DNA of 37,773 nt, taken from Clostridiales bacterium (GTDB taxonomy: Bacteria; Bacillota; Clostridia; Lachnospirales; Lachnospiraceae). Shown here piece by piece: positions 7,995 to 16,143 of the stretch; within the stretch, counting starts at the first letter, position 1; every line of letters starts with the position of its first letter. The notes under the pieces were generated by a model. That model had not been told where the DNA came from and made no database searches. It saw only the letters and a list, made by a program, of their open reading frames with translations. The stretch is from positions 1 through 37,773 of the forward strand of contig JAJQCD010000011.1 of the NCBI GenBank assembly GCA_021202925.1, written 5' to 3'. Made by a program: the position numbers and the translations under genes.

Positions 7995-8981
7995 ATGCCT
8001 TTTTGTATGACGGATACGAACGCGAATTCGGTGCTTCAAAAAAAGAAACCTCTCCAGGGCTATATCCACTCGCTGTATCGGAATGGCAGTCTGCGTGACA
8101 GAAACAGACTGTGGAAATTTTTCAGGAAAAATGTATGGGAAAGCCGTTATGACAGGAAGGCATTCCTGTCTGCCTCCGGGAGTATGACGCTGGAGACTGC
8201 GCTGGTGCTGTCGCTGTTTGTGTTTGCTTCCGTGATTCTGATGCTTCCTATGAAGATTATGACGACGGAACGCCGGATGCAGGCGGGGCTGGAGACGGTT
8301 GGAGAGGATTTGAGCCGATATGCCTATATTCTGGAAGCATTGGAGGACGGAGACGAGGCATCGGTTCAGGGAGCGGATGAGGAAGAACGAAGCCTGGGAG
8401 AACTCCTGGGTACCGGGGCGGCCCTGGTATATATACGCGAAAAGGTGCTGGAACATGTGGATACCAGTCAGGTTTCGTCGGTCAGTGTACTGGATTCCGA
8501 ATTTCTGGAAGAGGATGGGATGATTCGTCTGATTGTCCGTTACCAGATTGATTTTCCGTTTCCGGTGTTGGGGGCAGGATCTCTTTCCAGGACGATTCAG
8601 TGTAGCCGGAGAGCCTGGATTGGAAAAGAAGGGCTGGCAGGAAGCGGTGAGGGGGAGAATGAAGAAGAGGATCCAATTGTTTATGTCGGGAAGAACAGTA
8701 CCAGGTATCATCTGAGCCGGAGCTGTCATTATCTTTCGAACAGTCTGACAGCGGTTTTGCTGGAGGCAGTGGATGAGATGCGGAATACGGGCGGTGGAAG
8801 ATATCGCCCCTGTGCAATCTGCGGCGCGGCAGCGGATGCAGGCAGCACGGTTTATATTATGCCAAGTGGTTCCAGTTATCACAGCACTGCGGCTTGTACG
8901 GCGATCGTTGCGTATGTGAGAGCTGTGCGTTTGTCGGAGGTATCGTATCTGGGTGCGTGTTCTTATTGTGGGAGGGAATGA
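7995..8981 (+). CDS. TadE-like minor pilin with two C-terminal zinc-hairpin-like repeats
   Basis: A 328-residue protein. After a basic cytoplasmic leader of 62 residues comes a prepilin-type segment: cleavage after Gly62 leaves SMTLETALVL with Glu at +5, then a hydrophobic helix to about residue 87. This marks a TadE-like pseudopilin. The unusual part is the C-terminus. Two repeats contain YH.(4)C followed by a C..CG pair: His239/Cys244/Cys273/Cys276 and His296/Cys301/Cys322/Cys325. The pattern recalls Ada-type zinc hairpins, which also occur in some secreted nucleases. The start has AAAGGAGG about 10 nt upstream, and the stop overlaps the next start. Zinc binding is inferred only from the ligand pattern. 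Confidence 0.78.
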   Translation: MPFCMTDTNANSVLQKKKPLQGYIHSLYRNGSLRDRNRLWKFFRKNVWESRYDRKAFLSASGSMTLETALVLSLFVFASVILMLPMKIMTTERRMQAGLETVGEDLSRYAYILEALEDGDEASVQGADEEERSLGELLGTGAALVYIREKVLEHVDTSQVSSVSVLDSEFLEEDGMIRLIVRYQIDFPFPVLGAGSLSRTIQCSRRAWIGKEGLAGSGEGENEEEDPIVYVGKNSTRYHLSRSCHYLSNSLTAVLLEAVDEMRNTGGGRYRPCAICGAAADAGSTVYIMPSGSSYHSTAACTAIVAYVRAVRLSEVSYLGACSYCGRE

Positions 8982-9448
8982 TGTGGAACGGCGTGTTTGT
9001 TTGCTTTCTGCTTATGGCAGCCTGGCAGGATCTGCTGAGGAAGCGTGTGGATATCCGGTTGTATCAGGGCTTTGCATGCCTGGCGGTATTTCTTGCAGTT
9101 CTGCGTTGGGTAACTCTCGGAGAATCTTATGACTTAGTGGGGCATATGGTCGCCATGTCTCCTGGATTCGGACTTTTGGGGCTGGGGTTTCTTTGCAAAG
9201 GCGGGATTGGAGCCGGAGACGGATATTTTTTCCTGGTTAGCGGTATGATGCTGGGGATTCGGGAGAATCTGATGGTTCTTTGTGTGGGAACGTTTCTTTG
9301 TGGATTCTTTTGCATGGGATATATGGCGTGGATTCGTCTGAAAACGGGAGAAAATGCCGGGAAGCGAACCGTTCCGTTTCTGCCGTTTGCGGTGATTCCG
9401 GGATTGTGGCTGGCGGCGGAATCTTTCGTCTGCAAATTGGTGGTTTGA
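8981..9448 (+). CDS. A24-family prepilin peptidase, second copy
   Basis: A 155-residue polytopic membrane protein. Catalytic aspartates appear in AAWQDLLRKRVD (Asp17) and in GIGAGDGYFF (Asp80), the two A24 motifs. Several hydrophobic helices and a compact size match minimal TadV/CpaA-type peptidases. The ATG at 8981 was chosen because GGAGGG lies 4-5 nt upstream; an adjacent ATG at 8978 is equally in frame. The start overlaps the TadE-like stop codon. It shares little obvious sequence with the first peptidase beyond the catalytic motifs. Having two in one operon suggests each processes a different subset of the three prepilin-like proteins, which is inference. Confidence 0.83.
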   Translation: MWNGVFVCFLLMAAWQDLLRKRVDIRLYQGFACLAVFLAVLRWVTLGESYDLVGHMVAMSPGFGLLGLGFLCKGGIGAGDGYFFLVSGMMLGIRENLMVLCVGTFLCGFFCMGYMAWIRLKTGENAGKRTVPFLPFAVIPGLWLAAESFVCKLVV

Positions 9449-9462
9449 CAGGAGGGATTGGT

Positions 9463-9768
9463 GTGGAGAAAAGAATGCAGAAGGAGGTTCGTGCTTCTTA
9501 TACCGTAGAGGCGGCCGGTGTGATGGCGGCAGTATTGTTTACCATTCTGTTTCTGATGAACCGGGCATTGAGTTTCCGCGCGGAGACAGTCGGGTATTTT
9601 GGCGTTCATGAGACGGTTGAGAGGGATCGGCACCTGATTGAGAATATGGAGGAAGGGGAGATTAGCCGACAGGATTCCGGGAGTGGCTGGAGTATGGAAA
9701 TTACAACATCGGTTTTCCGACCGGAACATTCTTTGCGGCTTTGGAGTCTGGCGGAGGATATGGAATGA
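9463..9768 (+). CDS. Short TadE-like pseudopilin
   Basis: A 101-residue protein starting at GTG, with AGGAGG about 7 nt upstream; an ATG at 9475 is the alternative. The N-terminus has a basic leader (KRMQKEVRA) followed by SYTVEAAGVMAAVLFTILF. Cleavage after Ala11 would put Glu16 at +5, the prepilin hallmark. The rest is a short polar domain ending in SLAEDME. It probably forms a minor pilin or assembly-priming subunit of the Tad pilus. It lies 14 nt after the second prepilin peptidase and overlaps the next gene by ATGA. Confidence 0.75.
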   Translation: MEKRMQKEVRASYTVEAAGVMAAVLFTILFLMNRALSFRAETVGYFGVHETVERDRHLIENMEEGEISRQDSGSGWSMEITTSVFRPEHSLRLWSLAEDME

Positions 9769-11081
9769 GGATTAGTTATCGGAGAGAGATGAGACACAAT
9801 TATCTGATCCTGGATCCGGAAGATCTGTCATGGAAAAATTATGAATGCAGGATGATGGCGAATAACCGGATCGAGGGTGTGCTGCGTTTTCAACTGAGAC
9901 AGATGGATCATGAGGTGCGATTTTATTATGAGATTACGTCGCGTCAGCCGCTTACCCGGATGCTTGAAGGGAGAGATGCCGGAGTCAACGAAATTCGCAG
10001 TCTGGTTCTTGGGATTGCGGGGATTCTGGAAAAGATGGATCAGTATCTGCTGCGAGAGGGCATTGTGATGCTGGATCCGGAATATATCTACGTGGAACCG
10101 GATACGTTTCGGATCTGGTTGTGTCTGGTGCCCGGCCTGGAGCGAAAGTTTCCGAAGGATTTTGGGAAACTGCTGGAGTATTTGCTGGGGAAAGTGAATC
10201 ATGAGGACAAGGAAAGTGTAATACTTGCTTACGGGTTGTATCAGGAGACCCGGAAGGAAAATTACGGAATGGAGGATATTCTGTGTTTCCTGCAAAAGGA
10301 AGGCACAGAAGTGCAGAAGCAGCGGATGCCGAATAAAGAGGAAGAGGAACCGGTCCGGGAACCGGTTGCGTGGACGTTCCCGGATGAAGGGAAAAACGGG
10401 CAAAGTGAACAGAGAGGTTCGGAAGTAAGCATGAGGAAGGAAAAGCCGGTTCCCCGATCGGCAAAGCGGGGGCTTTCGGTGAGCTGGTCCGGCTTTTGTG
10501 CAACCGTGCGGAAACTCTTTTTCAGGGGTGCGAAGGAACGGGTAACGAGTGAGGAAACCGCGGTTGAGAGGGAGATCCGACAGGAGGCGGTCGATGCCCG
10601 GGGGAATTTGCTGTGCCGTGGGATATCGCAGGATCTGTCGGTGGCTGCTCCTGCAGCTCCATGGGAAAGCATGTTTGCTTCAGAAGGTGAGGAGACGGGG
10701 AAAACGATACAGGAGAGTTTGCCAGCATCGGATGTCGGTATGGAATGTAATACGATATTGCTTGCAGATGCGGATAAGAGCCGCAAGGATGGCGTTCGAC
10801 GGCTGCAGGCTTTGTCGGGGGAAAATCCGGATATTATTCTTTCTTATTATCCGTTTATAATTGGAAAACAGGAAAACCTGTCGGATTTTGTTTTAAATTA
10901 CAGTACGGTAAGTCGACTGCATGTCCGGATTGACAGACAGGGCAATGATTACCTGATTCAGGATTTGAATTCAACAAACGGAACGGTTGTTTCGGGGCAG
11001 CTGCTGGAAAACAATGAAACCGTGAGGCTGAATCCGGGTGATGAAGTATGGATTGCGGATCAGCACTATCGCTTCCAATAA
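9765..11081 (+). CDS. DUF6382 + FHA-domain protein closing the pilus operon
   Basis: A 438-residue protein. The N-terminal about 175 residues match the DUF6382 type seen beside Tad systems of Clostridia (FQLRQMDHEVRFYYEITSRQPL, then MLDPEYIYVEPDTF). A polar linker rich in charged residues follows. The last about 85 residues are an FHA domain with SRLHVRID and LNSTNGTVVSGQ, containing the Ser-Arg-x-His and Asn-Gly residues used to bind phosphothreonine. It may couple pilus function to Ser/Thr kinase signalling. The start ATG overlaps the previous stop and has GGAGGA 5 nt upstream; upstream in-frame codons lie inside the previous gene. No transmembrane helix is evident. Confidence 0.83.
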   Translation: MRISYRREMRHNYLILDPEDLSWKNYECRMMANNRIEGVLRFQLRQMDHEVRFYYEITSRQPLTRMLEGRDAGVNEIRSLVLGIAGILEKMDQYLLREGIVMLDPEYIYVEPDTFRIWLCLVPGLERKFPKDFGKLLEYLLGKVNHEDKESVILAYGLYQETRKENYGMEDILCFLQKEGTEVQKQRMPNKEEEEPVREPVAWTFPDEGKNGQSEQRGSEVSMRKEKPVPRSAKRGLSVSWSGFCATVRKLFFRGAKERVTSEETAVEREIRQEAVDARGNLLCRGISQDLSVAAPAAPWESMFASEGEETGKTIQESLPASDVGMECNTILLADADKSRKDGVRRLQALSGENPDIILSYYPFIIGKQENLSDFVLNYSTVSRLHVRIDRQGNDYLIQDLNSTNGTVVSGQLLENNETVRLNPGDEVWIADQHYRFQ

Positions 11082-11128
11082 AAATAAAAAGCGATTCAGG
11101 ACAGGCACAGAAAGCTATCCTGAATCGC
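11080..11128 (-). terminator. Rho-independent terminator of the PBP operon
   Basis: An 11-bp perfect stem, GCGATTCAGGA (11091-11101) and TCCTGAATCGC (11118-11128), has a 16-nt loop. Read on the minus strand it is followed by a T-rich run (11080-11090). It directly abuts the stop codon of the plus-strand FHA gene. On the plus strand no T-run follows, so termination there is less certain. Confidence 0.82.
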
Positions 11129-11172
11129 AGGGATTCCAATCGTGCAGGAAAAATCAATGGATCGGAATGGCT

Positions 11173-11757
11173 CTACAACATTTCCATGTAAGCGAGAAGC
11201 TGATCAAGCAGATCCAGGCCGATCCAGACCAGGATGCCAATCAGGAGGACGGCGATCCCGAGAAAGATCAACTTATAGAAGAGATACGCGCGGGCGAAAT
11301 TCCTGCGACGCGTAACCTTTTTGTTGAAAGCCAGCCAGATCAGATAGATCCACCCGATTATCGGGATGTTCATACACATGAGGGTGAAGAACCAGGAACT
11401 GACCGGATCATCCGGGAGATTGCCGGTTGATGCAAATGTTGACTGACCGGATGTTGTTTCCGGATCCGAATCGTTGGTTGCGGTTGTCTGCCTGAGGTCC
11501 GGATGATCCGGAACGCGTTGAAGAATGGGAGTGTAGGTCCCGGTATCCGAACCAATTGTCGGATTGTGACCGGCATCTGTGTCGGGATCGGATGGGATGG
11601 AGGGCAGCGGGGGGATTCCCGAGGTGGCCTCGTCGGCAGCTTTTTCAAAAGCTTTTTGCAGCTGGCTGGTATCGTTCAGCAATTCCTTGCTGATTCTTTC
11701 GTACGAGGTATCCGGTGGTGTATCCGGAGTGACCATCTGCTTTTGGGGATCTGACAT
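11173..11757 (-). CDS. Small two-helix membrane protein of unknown function
   Basis: A 194-residue protein without a family I can name. The first about 115 residues are polar and rich in Pro, Thr, Ser and Asp, probably disordered. Two hydrophobic segments follow: FTLMCMNIPIIGWIYLIWLAF, then, after a basic stretch (NKKVTRRRNFARAY), LIFLGIAVLLIGILVWIGLDLL. The basic loop between the helices suggests it faces the cytoplasm. The ATG is preceded by AAGGAGAG with 9-nt spacing. The gene starts 6 nt after the PBP stop codon, so the two are co-transcribed, and a role in wall assembly is possible by context only. Confidence 0.7.
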   Translation of the reverse strand: MSDPQKQMVTPDTPPDTSYERISKELLNDTSQLQKAFEKAADEATSGIPPLPSIPSDPDTDAGHNPTIGSDTGTYTPILQRVPDHPDLRQTTATNDSDPETTSGQSTFASTGNLPDDPVSSWFFTLMCMNIPIIGWIYLIWLAFNKKVTRRRNFARAYLFYKLIFLGIAVLLIGILVWIGLDLLDQLLAYMEML

Positions 11758-11763
11758 GTTGCA

Positions 11764-14598
11764 TCACTCTCCTTCCCAGGTAATCACCGGGCTGCTTCCT
11801 GTTTCATCGGGAGAGGAAACAGAGACGCCGGTGTGCCATTTTTTTGATTCCTGAAGGAGGGTGGCGCGCAGGTTTTCCTGTGCCAGGCCGATTTGCTGGG
11901 CCTCCGATTCCTTCTGTGCAGCTTCTTCTTCCGCTTTTGCGGCTTCCATCATTTCCCATTCTTCCGCGGTTGGGAGTGAAGCGATCCGCTCAATCGCTTC
12001 GTTTAGCCTGGTGATGTAGGATTGTGCTTCTTCGTACTCTTCTACCAGGGACAGTTTACTGATGGCATCGTCGATCAGGTTTTGCGCATCGGGGGACTGG
12101 TATTCGAGTGCCTCGACATCCTGAAGCGCAGAGAGAAAGGTGTTTTTGCGTGTCTGCACTTCCAGATTTTCGCGCTGTCTGACGGCATCCTCCTCCGCCT
12201 TTTTCTGAGCGGCAGCCTGTTCTTTCGCTTTTTGTGCTTCGTAGAGAGCAATGGTATCCTGCATTCCGGCAATGATATCAGAGAACTCTTCATATTTTGT
12301 GACGGTTCGCTCGAGCAGCTCGCCGCGTAGCGCACCTTCATCCATTTGATTTAACCCGGAGATGATATCCGTATACTGTTCTTTTACCCAGTAAGTATCT
12401 TCTACGGTTTCGATGGTTTTGTTCTCGAACTCATGGACGGAGTTGACGAGTCTGGTTTCCAGACGCTGCTGTTCTTTGTCGTGCAGGCTTTGCGTGGCAC
12501 GAAGTTCAGCCGTGACGCTGACGAGATCCGTTATACCGGTGGATTCATCCGTCTTTTCCACGACGGTCTCCGGCTGCTCCCAGTCCCAGGCTTCTTTATC
12601 TGTGTGAAGCTGTTCCATAACATTTTTCCAGATTTTGCCTGCGTATGTACTGCCATAGACGCCGGGCATTGCTCTGGGCGTATCATATCCGACCCACACC
12701 GCTGTTGTGTAATAGCGGGTGTAGCCGCAGAACCAGGTATCCTTGCTGCTGTTGGTGGTGCCGGTTTTGCCGGCGGCAGGCATGCCGTTTGAGAGCGCGA
12801 GACCGTAACCAGTGCCATGGCTTTCGGTCAGTGTTCCTTTGAGAATATCCGTCAGCATGTAGGCGGAATCCTCCTGATAGACCTGCCTGGCGTAAGCGGT
12901 GCGATTCTTTGTCAGGTCGCCATTCTGCTCATGTATGATTTGACGGATACAGGTCCGGTCGTTATAGACACCATAGTTAGCCAGTGCACTGTAGCCTTTT
13001 GCCATATCAACGACACGGACGCCGTTTGTAAAGCCGCCAATGCTTAAGGAGGGAACGTCGTTGTCGATGTAGGTGAGTTTCTGGAACTGCATTTGTCCCA
13101 GATAGTCCAGGCCGAAATTTACACCGATATCTTCCAGAATCTGCCAGGCGACCGTGTTCAGGCTTCGGTTCAGCGCTTCACGCACGGTGACGTTGCCGTA
13201 ATAAGCGCCGCCGCTGTTGGAGGGACCGTCTTCCCATTTGTGATCGTCGACGATGCGTGCCGGATAGTATTCGCCAGTATCAAAAGCAGGACCGTAGTCG
13301 AGGAGCGGTTTGATGGTACTGCCGGGCTGTCTGGCGCTTAGATAGGCGCGGTTGTACACATCGTCCGCGCCCCGGCCGCCGACAATCGCGACAACATAGT
13401 TACTCTGATTGTCCACAATGACGGCTGCGCCCTGCAAGGCATATTTGCCGTTTTCCTGCAGTTCCGTGTAGGAAGCAAGACCAGCGTCGAGTTGATCCTG
13501 CAGCATTTGCTGCATGTCCTGATTCAGCGATGTGTAGATACGATAGCCGCCTGCGCGGATATCGTCGCTCTTTTCATTGTAAAGGAGCTGATAATCCTCT
13601 GTATAGGAGTCATAGTCTTCTTTGTCCGGGAACGTATACCGGAATTCAAAGCCGTCCAGATCCATCAGCATCAGTGCGGCACAGTGGATGGCATAGCTGA
13701 CCTGATAATTTTCGTCCGTACCCTCTCCTTCTTCCTGAACAATGCTCAGAGGCTGGGAAATGGAGGAATCATATTCCTCCTGCGTCAGATAGCCGACTTC
13801 CAGCATGCTGTGGAGAACTTCGTTTCGCTTCTCCAGTGACGCATCCGGATGCTTGACCGGATCATAAGCAGACGGACTGTTGCTCAGACCGACAAGAACC
13901 GCGGCTTCATGTGAGAGAAGTTCGTCGGCATCCTTTCCGAAGTAGTAGCGGCTGGCAGCCTGGACGCCATAGCAGTGGTTCCCGTAAAAGTTTGTATTGC
14001 AATAGAACTCCATAATATCGGCTTTGGAGTAACTTTTTTCGATCTCAGGCGCAAGAAGAATCTCGACGATCTTTCTGGTAAAACTCTGTTCCTGCGTGAG
14101 ATACGTATTTTTGATGACCTGTTGGGTGATGGTACTGCCGCCCTGAGTGATTTCGCCGCGATTTTTTATCAGGGCCAGACCGGCACGAAACGTAGCAATC
14201 CAGTCAACGCCTGTATGGCTTTTGAACCGGCGATCCTCCTGGGCGATGTAGGCGTTTTGAATGTTCATGCTGATTTTGCTGATCGGGACATATTCGTAGT
14301 GTCCGGCGTTGATCAGACCGATCAGTGTGTCGCTGTCATCGTAGATCTCCGTGTCAGAGAGCATGCTGAAATCGGAACGCTGCATCTGGGCCAGTTTGTC
14401 GTAAGCGACGGACCGGCAGTAGTCCAGATCCGGCCGGACCTTTGCGTAGATCAGGAGCGCGGACAGGGCACTGACAATCAGGATGCAGACCAGCAGCTGC
14501 AGGATGCAGGAAAGAAGCCAGCCAAGAATACCGAAAACACTCACAAAAAAACCGGCGACTCCCTTGCACAGGGTGGAAATAAAATTTCGCTTTTTCAT
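11764..14598 (-). CDS. Class A penicillin-binding protein (PBP1A-type)
   Basis: A bifunctional peptidoglycan synthase of 944 residues. A basic N-terminus and a long hydrophobic region (about 15-51) anchor it. The GT51 glycosyltransferase domain shows EDRRFKSHTG (121-130, catalytic Glu121) and GGSTITQQ (153-160). The transpeptidase domain shows SxxK as PGSTIKP (Ser427, Lys430), SLN (479-481) and KTGTT (611-615). All catalytic motifs are intact. After about residue 670 comes an extension of roughly 270 residues rich in Ala, Glu, Gln and Lys that looks like an extracytoplasmic coiled coil, longer than in common PBP1A proteins. GGAGG precedes the ATG. Its promoter diverges from that of murC, another wall gene. 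Confidence 0.95.
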   Translation of the reverse strand: MKKRNFISTLCKGVAGFFVSVFGILGWLLSCILQLLVCILIVSALSALLIYAKVRPDLDYCRSVAYDKLAQMQRSDFSMLSDTEIYDDSDTLIGLINAGHYEYVPISKISMNIQNAYIAQEDRRFKSHTGVDWIATFRAGLALIKNRGEITQGGSTITQQVIKNTYLTQEQSFTRKIVEILLAPEIEKSYSKADIMEFYCNTNFYGNHCYGVQAASRYYFGKDADELLSHEAAVLVGLSNSPSAYDPVKHPDASLEKRNEVLHSMLEVGYLTQEEYDSSISQPLSIVQEEGEGTDENYQVSYAIHCAALMLMDLDGFEFRYTFPDKEDYDSYTEDYQLLYNEKSDDIRAGGYRIYTSLNQDMQQMLQDQLDAGLASYTELQENGKYALQGAAVIVDNQSNYVVAIVGGRGADDVYNRAYLSARQPGSTIKPLLDYGPAFDTGEYYPARIVDDHKWEDGPSNSGGAYYGNVTVREALNRSLNTVAWQILEDIGVNFGLDYLGQMQFQKLTYIDNDVPSLSIGGFTNGVRVVDMAKGYSALANYGVYNDRTCIRQIIHEQNGDLTKNRTAYARQVYQEDSAYMLTDILKGTLTESHGTGYGLALSNGMPAAGKTGTTNSSKDTWFCGYTRYYTTAVWVGYDTPRAMPGVYGSTYAGKIWKNVMEQLHTDKEAWDWEQPETVVEKTDESTGITDLVSVTAELRATQSLHDKEQQRLETRLVNSVHEFENKTIETVEDTYWVKEQYTDIISGLNQMDEGALRGELLERTVTKYEEFSDIIAGMQDTIALYEAQKAKEQAAAQKKAEEDAVRQRENLEVQTRKNTFLSALQDVEALEYQSPDAQNLIDDAISKLSLVEEYEEAQSYITRLNEAIERIASLPTAEEWEMMEAAKAEEEAAQKESEAQQIGLAQENLRATLLQESKKWHTGVSVSSPDETGSSPVITWEGE

Positions 14599-14619
14599 GA
14601 TGGTTGTCCTCCAGGGGGT

Positions 14620-14628
14620 ATTATAACA
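14620..14628 (-). promoter_or_regulatory. Extended -10 promoter of the PBP gene
   Basis: On the minus strand the sequence TGTTATAAT gives a perfect TATAAT with a TG one base upstream (extended -10). No good -35 box is seen at 16-18 nt, consistent with an extended -10 promoter. It lies about 20 nt upstream of the start codon, so the leader is very short. Confidence 0.6.
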
Positions 14629-14684
14629 TAAAAAAATTCAAAAGTAACCCTTGAGAACACTTTCGCACAAAACCCGGAAAGATA

Positions 14685-14713
14685 TTGACTTTCTTTTCAA
14701 AAAGAAGTAAAAA
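14685..14713 (+). promoter_or_regulatory. Probable promoter of murC
   Basis: TTGACT (14685-14690), a 17-nt spacer and TAAAAA (14708-14713) form a moderate vegetative promoter upstream of murC. It is divergent from the PBP promoter in a 165-nt intergenic region. Confidence 0.5.
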
Positions 14714-14763
14714 GGTAGAGAAAAGGAATATGGATTATTTATATGAAAAGGAAAGGGACTGGT

Positions 14764-16143
14764 ATGTTTCAGATCGATTTTGAAAAACCGATGTTCGTTC
14801 ATTTTATCGGGATCGGCGGAATCAGTATGAGTGGGCTGGCGGAGATCCTAATGAAGGAGGGATTTTCAATCAGCGGTTCGGATACACAGAGGTCGGAACT
14901 GACAAGGCGTCTGGAAGAAAACGGTGCAAAAGTTGCTTATGGTCAGCGCGCAGAGAATATTATGAAGGAAATCGACGTGGTTGTGTATACAGCCGCGGTC
15001 CATCCCGATAATCCGGAATATGCGGAATGTGTGCGAAGGGGGATTCCGATGCTGAGCCGGGCGGAGCTTCTGGGACAGCTGATGCGTAATTACCGGTGTT
15101 CGATCGCGATTGCGGGGACACACGGAAAGACGACGACGACTTCCATGGTTTCGGAGATTCTGCTGGCGGCAAATGCGGATCCGACAATTACGGTAGGAGG
15201 GATGCTGCATTCGATAGGTGGAAATATCCGGGTCGGCGGGTCAGACGTATTTGTTGCGGAAGCCTGCGAATATACGAACAGCTTTCTCTCGTTTTATCCA
15301 AATGTGGAGGTGATTCTGAATATAGAAGCAGACCATCTGGACTTTTTTAAGGATATTGAGGATATCCGGCATTCGTTCCGCCTGTTTGCCGGGAGACTGA
15401 ACGCGGACGGAGTTCTGGTGATCAACAGCGACATTCGGGATTATAAGGAAATCACCGCTGGCCTTGACTGCCGGGTTATTACGGTGGGAAATGCACCGGA
15501 GAGCGATTATCGTGTGGATGAGATTGCATTTGATGCATATGCACGGCCATCCTTTACCGTATTGGAGCAGGAAAATGTGCTGGGCAGAATGACGCTTTGT
15601 GTTCCGGGGCGGCATAATGTATATAACGCTCTGGCGGCGATTGCGGTGGCAAGGGAACTGGGAATATCCGGAGAGGAGATTTCCCGTGGACTCACCGCTT
15701 TTACGGGAACGGACCGGCGGTTTGAGAAGAAGGGCGAGATCGGAGGTGTGACCGTCATTGACGATTATGCCCATCATCCACAGGAAATTGCCGCGACGCT
15801 GGCCACGGCGAAGCATGTCCCGCACAGGAAACTGTGGTGTGTCTTTCAGCCTCATACCTATACCAGAACGAAGGCTTTCCTGGATGAGTTTGCCGAGGCT
15901 CTGTCTGCGGCGGATGAGGTGATTCTGGCCAGAATTTATCCTGCAAGGGAGACGGACAACCTTGGAATCAGTTCGTTTGATATCGCCGACCGGATTGACA
16001 GACTGGGAACTCCGGTGCACTGCTTTGAGACCTTTGATGAGATTGAAACATTTATTTTAGAAAATTGTTCCACCGGTGATTTGTTGATAACTATGGGCGC
16101 CGGAGACATTGTAAAAGTTGGGGAAAGGCTGCTTGGCCAGTAG
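14764..16143 (+). CDS. murC: UDP-N-acetylmuramate--L-alanine ligase
   Basis: The first Mur ligase of peptidoglycan precursor synthesis, adding L-Ala to UDP-MurNAc with ATP in the cytoplasm. The start at MFQIDFEKPMFVHFIGIGGISMSG was chosen because this is where MurC homologues begin, with an AGGAAAGGG stretch upstream. An in-frame ATG at 14743 would add only seven non-conserved residues and has no good ribosome-binding site. Seen motifs: the GIGGISMSG Rossmann loop (15-24), the ATP loop GTHGKTTTT (118-126), the EADHLDFF region, DDYAHHP and FQPHTYTRT. At 459 residues it is normal length. It is followed by a terminator that overlaps DnaA boxes. Confidence 0.96.
   Translation: MFQIDFEKPMFVHFIGIGGISMSGLAEILMKEGFSISGSDTQRSELTRRLEENGAKVAYGQRAENIMKEIDVVVYTAAVHPDNPEYAECVRRGIPMLSRAELLGQLMRNYRCSIAIAGTHGKTTTTSMVSEILLAANADPTITVGGMLHSIGGNIRVGGSDVFVAEACEYTNSFLSFYPNVEVILNIEADHLDFFKDIEDIRHSFRLFAGRLNADGVLVINSDIRDYKEITAGLDCRVITVGNAPESDYRVDEIAFDAYARPSFTVLEQENVLGRMTLCVPGRHNVYNALAAIAVARELGISGEEISRGLTAFTGTDRRFEKKGEIGGVTVIDDYAHHPQEIAATLATAKHVPHRKLWCVFQPHTYTRTKAFLDEFAEALSAADEVILARIYPARETDNLGISSFDIADRIDRLGTPVHCFETFDEIETFILENCSTGDLLITMGAGDIVKVGERLLGQ

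Noticed and set aside
14743-14763. Upstream ATG as the murC start
   Set aside because: It adds seven residues absent from MurC homologues and lacks a well-placed ribosome-binding site, whereas the second ATG has both.
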